This document shows, in pieces, positions 16,875 to 25,158 of a stretch of DNA of 57,192 bases. The position numbers were made by a program, and so were the translations under genes. Under the pieces are notes generated by a model, which worked only from the letters and a program-made list of their open reading frames with translations, was not told the origin of the DNA and ran no database searches. The stretch comes from DSFO01 sp041640715. GTDB lineage: Archaea; Thermoproteota; Thermoprotei; Gearchaeales; Gearchaeaceae. Location of the stretch: contig JBEPZU010000009.1 in the NCBI GenBank assembly GCA_041640715.1, positions 1-57,192 on the forward strand. The letters run 5' to 3'. Every line of letters begins with the position of its first letter. Positions within the stretch are counted from its first letter, which is position 1.

Positions 16875-18560
16875 TTAAGATAATTTGCCTATTTTGCTAA
16901 TTCCTTGTTGCTTAGTTACTATAATGATGTTGCAATCCTTGAAGAATTCGAGCATCGGATCTGGAGTTATGAAAATATATTGAACATCTGGATTTTCTTT
17001 AGGAAGACTCGAAAGAAGTACTGATATTCTCTCTTTATTCAGAAGATCCATGTGTATATCGAATTCGTCTACTGCTCTTATAGCTGATCTCATATACTGT
17101 TGACAAGCCAATAGGAAAGCCATGGTAGCTACTACCCTCTCTCCGCCGCTTTGAGAGAAACTATTCAGCATTATGGGAGAAGTCCCTCTAAAACCTACGC
17201 TTATATCAAGATAACAGCTTTGTAAATTTTCTATATTCACTACTTCTACATAACCGCTTCCTTCAACTTTAGATAGTATGTTTTGGAATATTTTGTTTAC
17301 ATTCGCTACGGCTTCTTTTAGTATTCTCTGGTATGCTTCCATTCTTTCCTTAAGTTCAAGGACCGCCTTCTCCTTATTTTGCTTTACTTGCTCTGATTTT
17401 TGCTTAATATCTTCATAGATTTGCAAATATTCTTTATAACGAGAAGGAATCTCATCAGTTATTTCTTCTAAGGTCTTCAGCTCTGCCTGTAAATCCCTAA
17501 TCTCAGATTCTATTTCCTCTACGGATCTAGATGTTTTAACATACTCTCTTTTCTTTTTTTCAAGTTTATTGATTTCTTCTTCAACATTTCTGAGTTCTTT
17601 TAACTTTGATTTGATGTAATCATCTAAAAGGGATATTTTAAATGAATTGACTGCGTAATTAGCTTTATATTCTGCATATTCATCTATTTTATTAAGAATC
17701 TCGTCAATGTCTTTTCTTAAGTATAAAAGATCTTTTAATAAATTTTTAGTATAATTAATTTTAGCTTCTAAGTTATTTAAATCTATTTTAAGATTTCTTT
17801 TCTCGGCTTCTTTATTTTCTATATCTTCCTTTAATTCTTTAAATCTTTTACTCATTTCATTATAATTAGCCCAAAATAATTCGTTTTTTAATTTAGAAAT
17901 TAATTCAATTAATTTAATTTTCTTTTCATATTTTGAATATAGATTTTTCCAGTATTTCAGATTTACTTCCGCATTAGCCAACGATTGCATCAAACTTTGG
18001 GATCCTTTTTCTATTTCTTCAAGTCTGTTCAAAGCATTCATGACTAATTTTCTATACTCAGATATCCCTATCGCTTCTTCGAAGAGAAGAAGCCTCTCCA
18101 TAGGATTTCTCGTAGCAAAGTCTTCTATCATGTTTTGATGCATTATTATGAGCATGTTATCAGGATTTATACCCAGCTTTTTGAGCTGTCTTTGAAGATA
18201 ATGTTTTTCCACCAATTCTTGATTCAACTCAAACCAATACATTCCGTCACTCCTTATTATCCGAGTTATCATCACCTGATCTAAATTTATACTAGAGAAA
18301 GGACGCTTGCCTTTTTTAGGAGTATTGTCAAGTATCAAGGTCACTCTAGCTACATCCTTACCGTATTTTATCAAGTCTGAAAGCTTTCTAGATCTTTCTG
18401 TATAACTCTGTCCTAAAGCTACGGATATTCCTAGCAAAATAGCCGACTTACCGCTCCCGTTTGGGCCTGTTATTAGATTTATACCTTTGGTTAATTGTAT
18501 TCTTGAATAGGAATGGGATAGAAAATTCTCCAATATTATTTCTTTAATATAGGTGCTCAA
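16875..18560 (-). CDS. Hinge-less SMC-like ATPase, SMC5/6- or coalescin-related
   Basis: The N-terminal head has 'LENFLSHS', Walker A 'GPNGSGKSAIL' (residues 32-39 from this start), a Q-loop-like 'MHQNMIEDF' and 'GISEYRKLV' entering a coiled coil. The C-terminal head has the signature 'SQSGGERVVATMAFLLACQ' and Walker B 'VDEFDIHMD', followed by 'YIFITPDP'. The GSGKSA Walker A and DEFDxxMD Walker B are closer to SMC6 than to canonical SMC or Rad50. Only ~250 coiled-coil residues separate the heads, with no globular hinge and no CxxC zinc hook. I choose TTG at 18560 because upstream codons to 18602 are T-rich promoter-like sequence. A DNA-organising or repair role is inferred. Divergent from a protein of unknown function. 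Confidence 0.88.
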   Translation of the reverse strand: MSTYIKEIILENFLSHSYSRIQLTKGINLITGPNGSGKSAILLGISVALGQSYTERSRKLSDLIKYGKDVARVTLILDNTPKKGKRPFSSINLDQVMITRIIRSDGMYWFELNQELVEKHYLQRQLKKLGINPDNMLIIMHQNMIEDFATRNPMERLLLFEEAIGISEYRKLVMNALNRLEEIEKGSQSLMQSLANAEVNLKYWKNLYSKYEKKIKLIELISKLKNELFWANYNEMSKRFKELKEDIENKEAEKRNLKIDLNNLEAKINYTKNLLKDLLYLRKDIDEILNKIDEYAEYKANYAVNSFKISLLDDYIKSKLKELRNVEEEINKLEKKKREYVKTSRSVEEIESEIRDLQAELKTLEEITDEIPSRYKEYLQIYEDIKQKSEQVKQNKEKAVLELKERMEAYQRILKEAVANVNKIFQNILSKVEGSGYVEVVNIENLQSCYLDISVGFRGTSPIMLNSFSQSGGERVVATMAFLLACQQYMRSAIRAVDEFDIHMDLLNKERISVLLSSLPKENPDVQYIFITPDPMLEFFKDCNIIIVTKQQGISKIGKLS

Positions 18561-18601
18561 TTCTAACAAAATTATTAAAAATAATAAATAAAAATAACAC
18601 A

Positions 18602-19282
18602 ATGGTCGTTTCGGCTAAGATATTCTTAGTTAATGAAGAGATTGATTTAAATGAAATAAGGAAAAGACTTCAAAACTACAGCTATGAGAAAATAGAAGAA
18701 CACGAAGGTAAGCCTATCAAGCTCGAGACCAAAATAGAGAACCTAATACTTAAAGAAAACATCTTAGAAGGAGAGATCCAAAAAGATACAGTAATGTATG
18801 TTAACCAAAAAGGTTACAAGAATCCTGTAATTAGAACTTACGATATTAAGTTTTTTTTCATAAATCAAAAAAAGTTGTTCCTAATAATATTAGAGAAGAA
18901 AAGGATCGCTAATTTGATAGCGAATGAATTAAGCAGGATTTTATTCATAAAAGTCGGAAAGGTAACCGAAGCTAGAATGAATCCAGATAGAATATTGAAG
19001 CATCACGAAGAAAATAAAGAGAATACGAAAGTGATATTTTTCGATGACATTGATATACCTAGCGTGAATAAGCTATCTCTCTATGGAGAAAAGCTCGCAG
19101 ATACCTTGCTTTATCAAGAATATTTAAAGCACGGTAAAATTTGGTATATAGTTTACATTTCAAAGATAACGGGCAAAACAGTAGGTCTTACTAGAAACGG
19201 TATTATAGTTCACTTCGATCAAATAAGCAAGGAGGACTTCCTCTCTTTCATAAAAAGCGAATTATTGGACCTCTTCATCTAA
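18602..19282 (+). CDS. Protein of unknown function divergent from the SMC-like ATPase
   Basis: I recognise no family in this 226-residue, soluble, alpha/beta, Lys-rich protein. It has no membrane helix, no cysteine motif and no nucleotide-binding loop. The middle contains 'FFINQKKLFLIILEKKRIANLIANELSRIL', which looks like a beta hairpin then a helix. The ATG lies 42 bases from the likely start of the divergent SMC-like gene, so the two share one compact regulatory region and may be co-regulated. The 3' end overlaps nadM by 21 bases tail to tail. Confidence 0.72.
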   Translation: MVVSAKIFLVNEEIDLNEIRKRLQNYSYEKIEEHEGKPIKLETKIENLILKENILEGEIQKDTVMYVNQKGYKNPVIRTYDIKFFFINQKKLFLIILEKKRIANLIANELSRILFIKVGKVTEARMNPDRILKHHEENKENTKVIFFDDIDIPSVNKLSLYGEKLADTLLYQEYLKHGKIWYIVYISKITGKTVGLTRNGIIVHFDQISKEDFLSFIKSELLDLFI

Positions 19283-19801
19283 GTAATCCTTTGAAAATAT
19301 AACCCTTATACGTTCATCGATCTTTTTATTCTTAATGAATTTAGCTACCTCAGATGGGACCATATCTTCCCATCCTTCACCTTTGTATATGGCTTCCCTT
19401 ATCTTGGTAGCCTCGTATTTATTTCTATCGAAAAAGGGTATACTCTTAACTAAGTATCCTTCTTCTTGGAAAAGAAGTCTTGTTAAAGTATCATTGGAAA
19501 ATACTACCTCAAAGGTAGGACAATACTGCTTAACAACCGCTACCCACTGCTTGTGAAAACCAACATCTGGGACTACTGTAATTATCACCCTGTCTAAAAG
19601 ACCATCCTGCTTTAGCTGATTCCATATGCACTCTATTCTTTCTCCTACTGTCATTGGATTATTCTTGGTATGACTTAATTGGGCAGAACCTATGGCTAAT
19701 ATAATTTCATCATATTGTTCCAATATCCATTTCAAAGCAAAGTAGTGGCCATTATGGAATGGTTGAAACCTTCCTATGTATAGGGCTCTCTTTGCTGGCA
19801 T
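19262..19801 (-). CDS. nadM: Archaeal nicotinamide mononucleotide adenylyltransferase
   Basis: This enzyme forms NAD+ from NMN and ATP in the last step of NAD synthesis. The nucleotidyltransferase motif is 'IGRFQPFHNGHYFALKWIL' (residues 9-27), with 'IGSAQLSHTKNNPMTVGERI' and the late 'NKYEATKIREAIYKGEGWEDMVP', as in archaeal NMNATs. The length (179) is typical. It lies 41 bases downstream of the short TFB gene on the same strand, so it could be the third gene of the TFB operon. Its 3' end overlaps the convergent unknown gene. Confidence 0.96.
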   Translation of the reverse strand: MPAKRALYIGRFQPFHNGHYFALKWILEQYDEIILAIGSAQLSHTKNNPMTVGERIECIWNQLKQDGLLDRVIITVVPDVGFHKQWVAVVKQYCPTFEVVFSNDTLTRLLFQEEGYLVKSIPFFDRNKYEATKIREAIYKGEGWEDMVPSEVAKFIKNKKIDERIRVIFSKDYLDEEVQ

Positions 19802-19842
19802 AATATACTTAGAATTTTTAAAAAATAAACTTCTCTGCTAAA

Positions 19843-20469
19843 CTATACTTTTAATTCTTGCTTTACCTTAGTTTCTTCAAGCAACTTCTTCAATTCTTTA
19901 TATCTATTCCTAAGAGTGACCTCAGTTATAAATGCCTTAGAAGCGATTTCTTTCTGAGTTATCGGAATCTTAAATTTCTTACAAACATAGTATATAGAAG
20001 CAGCGACTATGCTTACTGGATTTCTTCCTGAAACCAAACCTCTTTTTCTAACCTCTTCTATAGTTTCGAGAACTTTATACTTAACTTTTTCATCTAAGGC
20101 AAGTAAGGTGGTAAGTCTTTCTACATATTTATCTACTGAAGGTTTTGAGGTCTTTCTAAACTTCTTGACAATAATGGAATATATCATTAAAGCCCTCTTC
20201 GTGTCCTTTTTATTTAGACTCATCGCATTGCAAATCTCCTTGAGTAAAATGGGATGACCTTCTTCTTTACAAGCTAGATAAAGTATCGATGCAGCAAAGG
20301 CTTTTAGAGAAAACCTTCCGACTATCTTTCTGCTTATAATTTCATGAGCTATGTTTAAGGCTGTATTCAGAGTAGAATAAGGCAAATTTAGTCTTTCTAC
20401 ACCCCTGACTAATTCCTTAGTCAATAAAATTATTCTCTCCCTTGCCGCAGTTCTTTGCATGCTATTCAA
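19843..20469 (-). CDS. Truncated TFIIB-type factor lacking the zinc ribbon and B-reader
   Basis: The 208-residue protein consists of two cyclin-fold repeats (about residues 12-100 and 107-196), the DNA/TBP-binding core of TFB. Repeat marks are 'LKAFAASILYLACKEEGHPILLKEI' and 'VSIVAASIYYVCKKFKIPITQKEIA' followed by 'EVTLRNRYKEL'. It has no cysteine zinc ribbon and no B-reader at the N-terminus, which begins just before the first repeat. Its start overlaps the stop of the full-length TFB gene by 8 bases, so it is a natural coupled gene and not a broken copy. It could compete with TFB for TBP-DNA without recruiting polymerase, or act with it (inference). Confidence 0.93.
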   Translation of the reverse strand: MNSMQRTAARERIILLTKELVRGVERLNLPYSTLNTALNIAHEIISRKIVGRFSLKAFAASILYLACKEEGHPILLKEICNAMSLNKKDTKRALMIYSIIVKKFRKTSKPSVDKYVERLTTLLALDEKVKYKVLETIEEVRKRGLVSGRNPVSIVAASIYYVCKKFKIPITQKEIASKAFITEVTLRNRYKELKKLLEETKVKQELKV

Positions 20470-21445
20470 CTGGTATGCCAGCTATATCCAATTTCAATAA
20501 CAACTCCTTGAATCTGTTCCTTACAGTAACCTCTGTTACATTAGCTGCCTTAGCTGCATCTTTTTGCGTTATATTCTCGCCATGTAGTGTAGCTGCGATA
20601 TAAACAGCCGCTGCAGCTATACCAGCTGGATCCTTGCCTGCAGTCAAACCTTTTTCTTTAGCTTTTTGTATAATCTCTTTGGCAGTTAGATATATTACTG
20701 GTTTGACGTTCAATATGTAGATAAGCCTATCCACGAAATCTAAAGGATCGGCGATGTCTACCTTTACGTTGGCATCCTTTATCAAGAACCTATAACATCT
20801 AGCAATATCTTTCCTGTCGCTTATTTCTGTATATTTAGCAAATTCATCCAAAGTTATTGGTATCTTAAGTCTTCTGCAAGCCGCATATAATGCGGCCGCT
20901 ACTACACTGTTGATCGATCTTCCTTTGACCAATCCCTTGTTTACCGCAGATTTATAGATTAACAGAGCCTCATCTCTAACATTCTTAGGCAATCCTATCT
21001 TGCTTGAAAGTCTGTCTAATTCTTCTACAGCATAAACTAAGTTCCTTTCTACTGAAGAGCTTATGCTAACCTTGTGCCATTTTCTTAATCTAATCATGTC
21101 AAATCTTTGTTTGGTGCTGAGCTTCCTTCCAAAAGCATCTTTACCGCTCCAATCTATGGTGGCCGAAGTAGCAGAGGGTGTTACTAAAGAAGGTTGCACA
21201 GGAGGACCTGTCCTACTTCTTCTTTCCTTTTCCTCGCTAGTGAAAGCTCTCCAATCAGGACCACGATCTAGTCTGTTTATTGCTACTACAGAACCGCAAT
21301 CTACGCAGGCAATTTCGCCTCTATCATAGCTTAGAAATAACCTCTTGCTACCACAATAAGGACAAACCTCAGGTTCTGCAGATACGATCTTAACATCCTT
21401 TTCTATTTCTTTTTTCACATCCTTTTCTAATTCTTTTTCTGCCAT
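20462..21445 (-). CDS. tfb: Transcription initiation factor TFB (TFIIB)
   Basis: TFB binds TBP and the BRE and recruits RNA polymerase. The zinc ribbon is C28-x2-C31 and C47-x2-C50. The B-reader follows as 'NRLDRGPDWRAFTSEEKERRSRTG', and two cyclin repeats end with 'AAKAANVTEVTVRNRFKEL'. An acidic/basic 20-residue extension precedes the ribbon. The length of 327 is normal for archaeal TFB. It is the first gene of an operon with the zinc-ribbon-less paralogue, which starts 8 bases before this stop. Confidence 0.97.
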   Translation of the reverse strand: MAEKELEKDVKKEIEKDVKIVSAEPEVCPYCGSKRLFLSYDRGEIACVDCGSVVAINRLDRGPDWRAFTSEEKERRSRTGPPVQPSLVTPSATSATIDWSGKDAFGRKLSTKQRFDMIRLRKWHKVSISSSVERNLVYAVEELDRLSSKIGLPKNVRDEALLIYKSAVNKGLVKGRSINSVVAAALYAACRRLKIPITLDEFAKYTEISDRKDIARCYRFLIKDANVKVDIADPLDFVDRLIYILNVKPVIYLTAKEIIQKAKEKGLTAGKDPAGIAAAAVYIAATLHGENITQKDAAKAANVTEVTVRNRFKELLLKLDIAGIPVE

Positions 21446-21570
21446 GGATACACCTCAACTTCTACTCCATCTAATATATAAATTTTTCGCTCTACCAATA
21501 AAAAACACCATCAAAAATCTTTACTTAAAGATAGGTTTATAAAGAGAAAAGCTTAAAAGGAAAGAGAAAA

Positions 21571-22359
21571 ATGGAAGGAGCTAAGCGATTTATTGGTTTT
21601 GCAACTATAGTTTTGCTATCCTTGATGTTATTGCAGATGACCTCAACTAGCGTAGAAGCCTACACCGTGAGTTTTAATTTCGAATTAGCTAAGAAGACGA
21701 TCAAGGAACTTCCATATAACTGGTATTATAGCTTTGATTCTTATTCAAGTACAATCTCAGCAGGAATAACTGCTGCTAGAGATGATCAAATCAGTCAGTT
21801 CTATACCCCTAGCAATGCTTCAGGAGTCCTTATCGATAACGCCATGGAAGTATATTATGAGTTGATTAAAAAACTTGATGAAGGAGATATAAAAAGTGCC
21901 TGTTATGAGCTGGGGAAGCTCGTTAGCTACTTATCATATCTCTCAAATCCATTCAGAACTACAGATTTAAAGAACATAACGCTAGCACAAAGATTGGAAA
22001 GTTTAATCTTAGCTGAAGATTTAAGAGAGGTCACGATAAATAAAAACATTCAAATAACCGATGTTAAAAATGCTCTTGCTGAAATAGGTCTAAAGGCAAT
22101 TAGCTTTTCTTCAATTCTCAACAAGACCTCTCTCATTGGGAACAAAAGAGATAAGTCATTTACTTCTTTCGTGAAGGAAATGTTCAGTTACTCTGCATCG
22201 GTACTTTACTCTATCTTGATGAAGGCAATTAAGGAACACGAGGCGAATTCGATCAATAAGAATATAACTTACATAGCAGTGCTGTCTTCAATAATAGCTG
22301 TGAGTATTTTAATAGCTAATAGGAAAAAATTAAAGCATCTTGAGCGAAAAATATCATAA
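21571..22359 (+). CDS. Secreted, C-terminally anchored protein with degenerate S1-P1/PLC-like segment
   Basis: The 262-residue product has an N-terminal signal (residues 7-30, ending near 'SVEA') and a C-terminal membrane helix (about 230-250) with a basic tail, so the body is outside the cell. The segment 'GDIKSACYELGKLVSYLSYLSNPF' resembles the 'GD..A...LG...HYLQDL..P.H' helix of zinc-dependent phospholipase C/S1-P1 nucleases, but the His and Asp metal ligands are replaced (S, Y, R). If related, it is probably not catalytic. Function is unknown. The tRNA-Gln gene starts two bases after its stop. Confidence 0.75.
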   Translation: MEGAKRFIGFATIVLLSLMLLQMTSTSVEAYTVSFNFELAKKTIKELPYNWYYSFDSYSSTISAGITAARDDQISQFYTPSNASGVLIDNAMEVYYELIKKLDEGDIKSACYELGKLVSYLSYLSNPFRTTDLKNITLAQRLESLILAEDLREVTINKNIQITDVKNALAEIGLKAISFSSILNKTSLIGNKRDKSFTSFVKEMFSYSASVLYSILMKAIKEHEANSINKNITYIAVLSSIIAVSILIANRKKLKHLERKIS

Positions 22360-22361
22360 AT

Positions 22362-22434
22362 AGCTCGGTGGGGTAGCGGTCAATCCTGTGGGGCTCTGGA
22401 CCCCAAGACGTGGGTTCGAATCCCACCCGAGCTA
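22362..22434 (+). tRNA. tRNA-Gln (CTG anticodon)
   Basis: A full cloverleaf can be drawn. The acceptor is AGCTCGG paired with CCGAGCT and discriminator A. The D arm is GGG/CCT, the anticodon stem TGGGG/CCCCA closes the loop CTCTGGA with anticodon CTG, and the T arm GTGGG-TTCGAAT-CCCAC follows. The 5'-AG end and the GGTCAAT D loop are typical of archaeal tRNA-Gln. There is no intron and the CCA is not encoded. Five T residues follow. The gene lies two bases after an upstream stop, and the minus-strand glycosyltransferase reading frame runs through most of it. Confidence 0.96.
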
Positions 22435-25037
22435 TTTTTGAGCATTATTAAGAGTATGAAGAAAAGCATAATGAAATCCCTAATTACCGCTACCATAGTA
22501 GGTATAGCCAAATAATGAAGTTGTCCTCCCATCGATTCTGGAGGATAATAACCTAGTAAAAGAAGACCTAAATTTTTATAATTAAACCAAGTCAATATCA
22601 CTAGAGCATTAAGAAGATCAAAGATGTAGATTAAGAAATAATAACTGATCCTTTGAAGCAAGAGTAGAGGAAGCAATAACAGCTGTTGTTGTGGAGTATG
22701 GATATAACTTGAAAAAAGAGATGCAGCAATTAATAAAAAAGAAATTTCAATAATTTTTACTTCTCTTGTGATATAGTTCTTCTTAAAACTTACAAATATA
22801 ATTAATAATGTAAAAATTACAACTAATGTTAAAGAAATTAATTGAGCATTATGCTTAAAAGGATTACCGTACAATAAAATAAGCCATGAACCTTCTATAT
22901 ACCAATTAAGATGATATTCTAACTGTCCTTTATACCAAAGACTGAAATTAAAAAACATGAATGGGAGATTGTAAGCGAGGAATAAGACCGAGACCAAAGA
23001 GAAATAAGAGAAAGCTTGGGCTAAATTTCTATTTGATCTCTTTTCCAAAAACGTTAGAGCAAGACCACCTGCAATAAAAAGAGGATAGAGCTTTGAAGCT
23101 ACGGCTAAAGATAAAAACACTGCACTCTTTACGTAATTATAATCCATGAAATATCTTATACCTCTAACCGCTAAGGCTATAGCTAACAGATCCCAGTTAT
23201 AAATCCCGTATATTATCAGGCTGGGCATAGCGGTAAAAAAAAGAACAGCGCCAAAGCTTATGTTTATTTTCTTTGAAATGTAATACATATCATTGACTAG
23301 AAAATAGCCAGCTACATAGAAAATAAGAGAAAGAATTAAGTAGAAAACCATTTGGCCGCTAAGATTAATTCCTTGACCTATAGGCGGGTGGAGTATCCAT
23401 GCAATCGCAGCAGCTATATAGGTTAATACACCGTCTAAAACAGGATATTCATAGATATAATCCAAATAGGGTATTCCTAAATATGAAGAACCTATTCCTT
23501 CTCTAGGAAATATGGAATAAACTATATCGCTGTATATACTATAGGGGTTTACGCTAATGGGCAAATGTAAAACGAAACTTAAAACCATCGATAAGGTGTA
23601 GAATAGTATCAATAAGAATCTCTCGTTCGAGAATTTTCTTTTCAGCACATCCCGATAATAAAAAACTACATCCAAATCCCCCTTTAAGAGAGATAAAAGT
23701 ATAGGTACGAGATAACTTAAGAAGATGGTATAAACAATAGGCGATAGAGCCATAACGTAAAAACTATAGAGAGTACTATTTCCCAGTAAAGGAAGGCTTG
23801 AATATCCTAAGAAAATCCCAAGAAACCATAGAAAAGGTAATACAAAAAGCTTCGTCATCTTTGAATACAAATATGGAGTAAAAACCAAAAGTGCTATTGC
23901 TATGACGTACAAGAATTCACTTACAGAAGCTGAATAGGTGGGGTTTATGCTGAAATAGAAAGGATTGCGATTTATTATCCATTCCCAAGGTAAAGAAGTA
24001 GGAGGGCCTGCAGGTCTCGAAGATGCATGCCAACTTAAGGCACTTAGAATAGATGTGAACCAGTTATAAATCCCTAGTCTAACTATTATGGGTACGTTCA
24101 CCAAGAAGAAAACGAGAGCTGGAATTAGGAAGGCAATTGAAAGGGATTTGAAGTAATCATATTTCTTTATGTATAACAGATAAAGGAAAAGAGGAAATAT
24201 TAGGAAGGCGCCGCTGAACTTAACTGATCCTGCTAGGCCTATGAAAATTGCAGCCAAAATATAGCGTTCATAAATCGCTGAAAGTAAGGCTAAAGCTATG
24301 AAGAATGCAAGATGAACGTCGAGTAGCGCTAAAAAGCCCATGTTAAACGTTAACTTATCAACTAAAGGCAGTAAGGAAGAAAAGGCAGCTATAAGAGGAT
24401 TTGTTAGTCTTAAAACGATGAAAAATACTATTAAAGGTAATAAGGAAGTCATTATTATAGAGGGAATTCGCCAAGTTACAGGATTATCGTCACTGATTAA
24501 CATTGACAAGCCAATAATGAACTTAGCTAAAGGAGGATGTTCCAAGTTATAGTAGGTTGGGATCAGGTGAACATCAGGATAAGGATATCCAGAAAAAAAG
24601 CTAGTGACATTAGAGAGAGTAATATCTAACGCTTCGTTTTTAGGCAATTTGAAAGATATTGCAGGGAATTCTTTGTAAACGTTAATAATACTTCCATTCT
24701 TTGTTTTAAGATAGGCTTTGAGTATAGAAACTTGGGATTCTCTACTAGGAAAATCCTTGAAAATTAAAGTATAGTAAGCATTACCGCTTGAATCTATATG
24801 CTGAGTTTTTAAGCCAAAGAAATCCTTCAAAATATTCCTTGCTGAATTCGCGTACCATACCTCATCACTAACATACCCTTGATTACCTCTCAAATAAGGA
24901 TCTATTGCTTGATTGTAAAGTTGCAGGAAGATTATAACTGAAGACAAAAGGGCAACGACTAGACATATAATACCTAATCTATCTAGCTTTTTAGGTTCTT
25001 GCATGTTGTAAGAGCTTTTATGTTTATTTAGATTCAA
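22380..25037 (-). CDS. Double GT-C membrane glycosyltransferase (GT39/PMT-like plus second module)
   Basis: The 885-residue polytopic protein joins two GT-C-like modules. The N-terminal one has the PMT/ArnT hallmarks D58-E59 ('YVSDEVWYANSARNIL') in the first outer loop and 'NLEHPPLAKFIIGLSM', which bind polyprenyl-phosphate sugar donors and metal. The second half has its own series of membrane helices with 'IYNWDLLAIALAVRGIRYFMDYN' and 'AVASKLYPLFIAGG', resembling GT87-type mannosyltransferases. It likely transfers a sugar from a dolichol-type carrier to a glycan or protein outside. The C-terminal tail from 'SSGGIRTHVLG' on is encoded antisense to tRNA-Gln, so a genuine stop may have been lost or the tail is natural. 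TTG start with TATA-like AATATAAAA about 27 bases upstream. Confidence 0.88.
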   Translation of the reverse strand: MNLNKHKSSYNMQEPKKLDRLGIICLVVALLSSVIIFLQLYNQAIDPYLRGNQGYVSDEVWYANSARNILKDFFGLKTQHIDSSGNAYYTLIFKDFPSRESQVSILKAYLKTKNGSIINVYKEFPAISFKLPKNEALDITLSNVTSFFSGYPYPDVHLIPTYYNLEHPPLAKFIIGLSMLISDDNPVTWRIPSIIMTSLLPLIVFFIVLRLTNPLIAAFSSLLPLVDKLTFNMGFLALLDVHLAFFIALALLSAIYERYILAAIFIGLAGSVKFSGAFLIFPLFLYLLYIKKYDYFKSLSIAFLIPALVFFLVNVPIIVRLGIYNWFTSILSALSWHASSRPAGPPTSLPWEWIINRNPFYFSINPTYSASVSEFLYVIAIALLVFTPYLYSKMTKLFVLPFLWFLGIFLGYSSLPLLGNSTLYSFYVMALSPIVYTIFLSYLVPILLSLLKGDLDVVFYYRDVLKRKFSNERFLLILFYTLSMVLSFVLHLPISVNPYSIYSDIVYSIFPREGIGSSYLGIPYLDYIYEYPVLDGVLTYIAAAIAWILHPPIGQGINLSGQMVFYLILSLIFYVAGYFLVNDMYYISKKINISFGAVLFFTAMPSLIIYGIYNWDLLAIALAVRGIRYFMDYNYVKSAVFLSLAVASKLYPLFIAGGLALTFLEKRSNRNLAQAFSYFSLVSVLFLAYNLPFMFFNFSLWYKGQLEYHLNWYIEGSWLILLYGNPFKHNAQLISLTLVVIFTLLIIFVSFKKNYITREVKIIEISFLLIAASLFSSYIHTPQQQLLLLPLLLLQRISYYFLIYIFDLLNALVILTWFNYKNLGLLLLGYYPPESMGGQLHYLAIPTMVAVIRDFIMLFFILLIMLKNSSGGIRTHVLGSRAPQD

Positions 25038-25123
25038 TTCGATAGAAATTTAAAAGTCTTTTATATTTCTTGGACTTCAGTATAAAAAAATTGCAGATTT
25101 TCCCTAGAAGTTGACTAGAATAA

Positions 25124-25134
25124 CCTTAAATATC
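25124..25134 (+). promoter_or_regulatory. TATA-like element of rtcB
   Basis: CCTTAAATATC is centred about 29 bases before the ATG at 25159, fitting a leaderless or very short-leader transcript. A second A/T-rich box, AGTATAAAAAAA (about 25079-25090), could drive a longer transcript starting near the TTG at 25111. Confidence 0.45.
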
Positions 25135-25158
25135 TTCATTACCGATAAACTACCGTAT

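Noticed and set aside
25111..25158. TTG start adding 16 residues to RtcB
   Set aside because: With ATG 25159 the active-site Cys and His are numbered almost as in Pyrococcus RtcB, and a TATA-like box fits that start. The longer form is not fully excluded.
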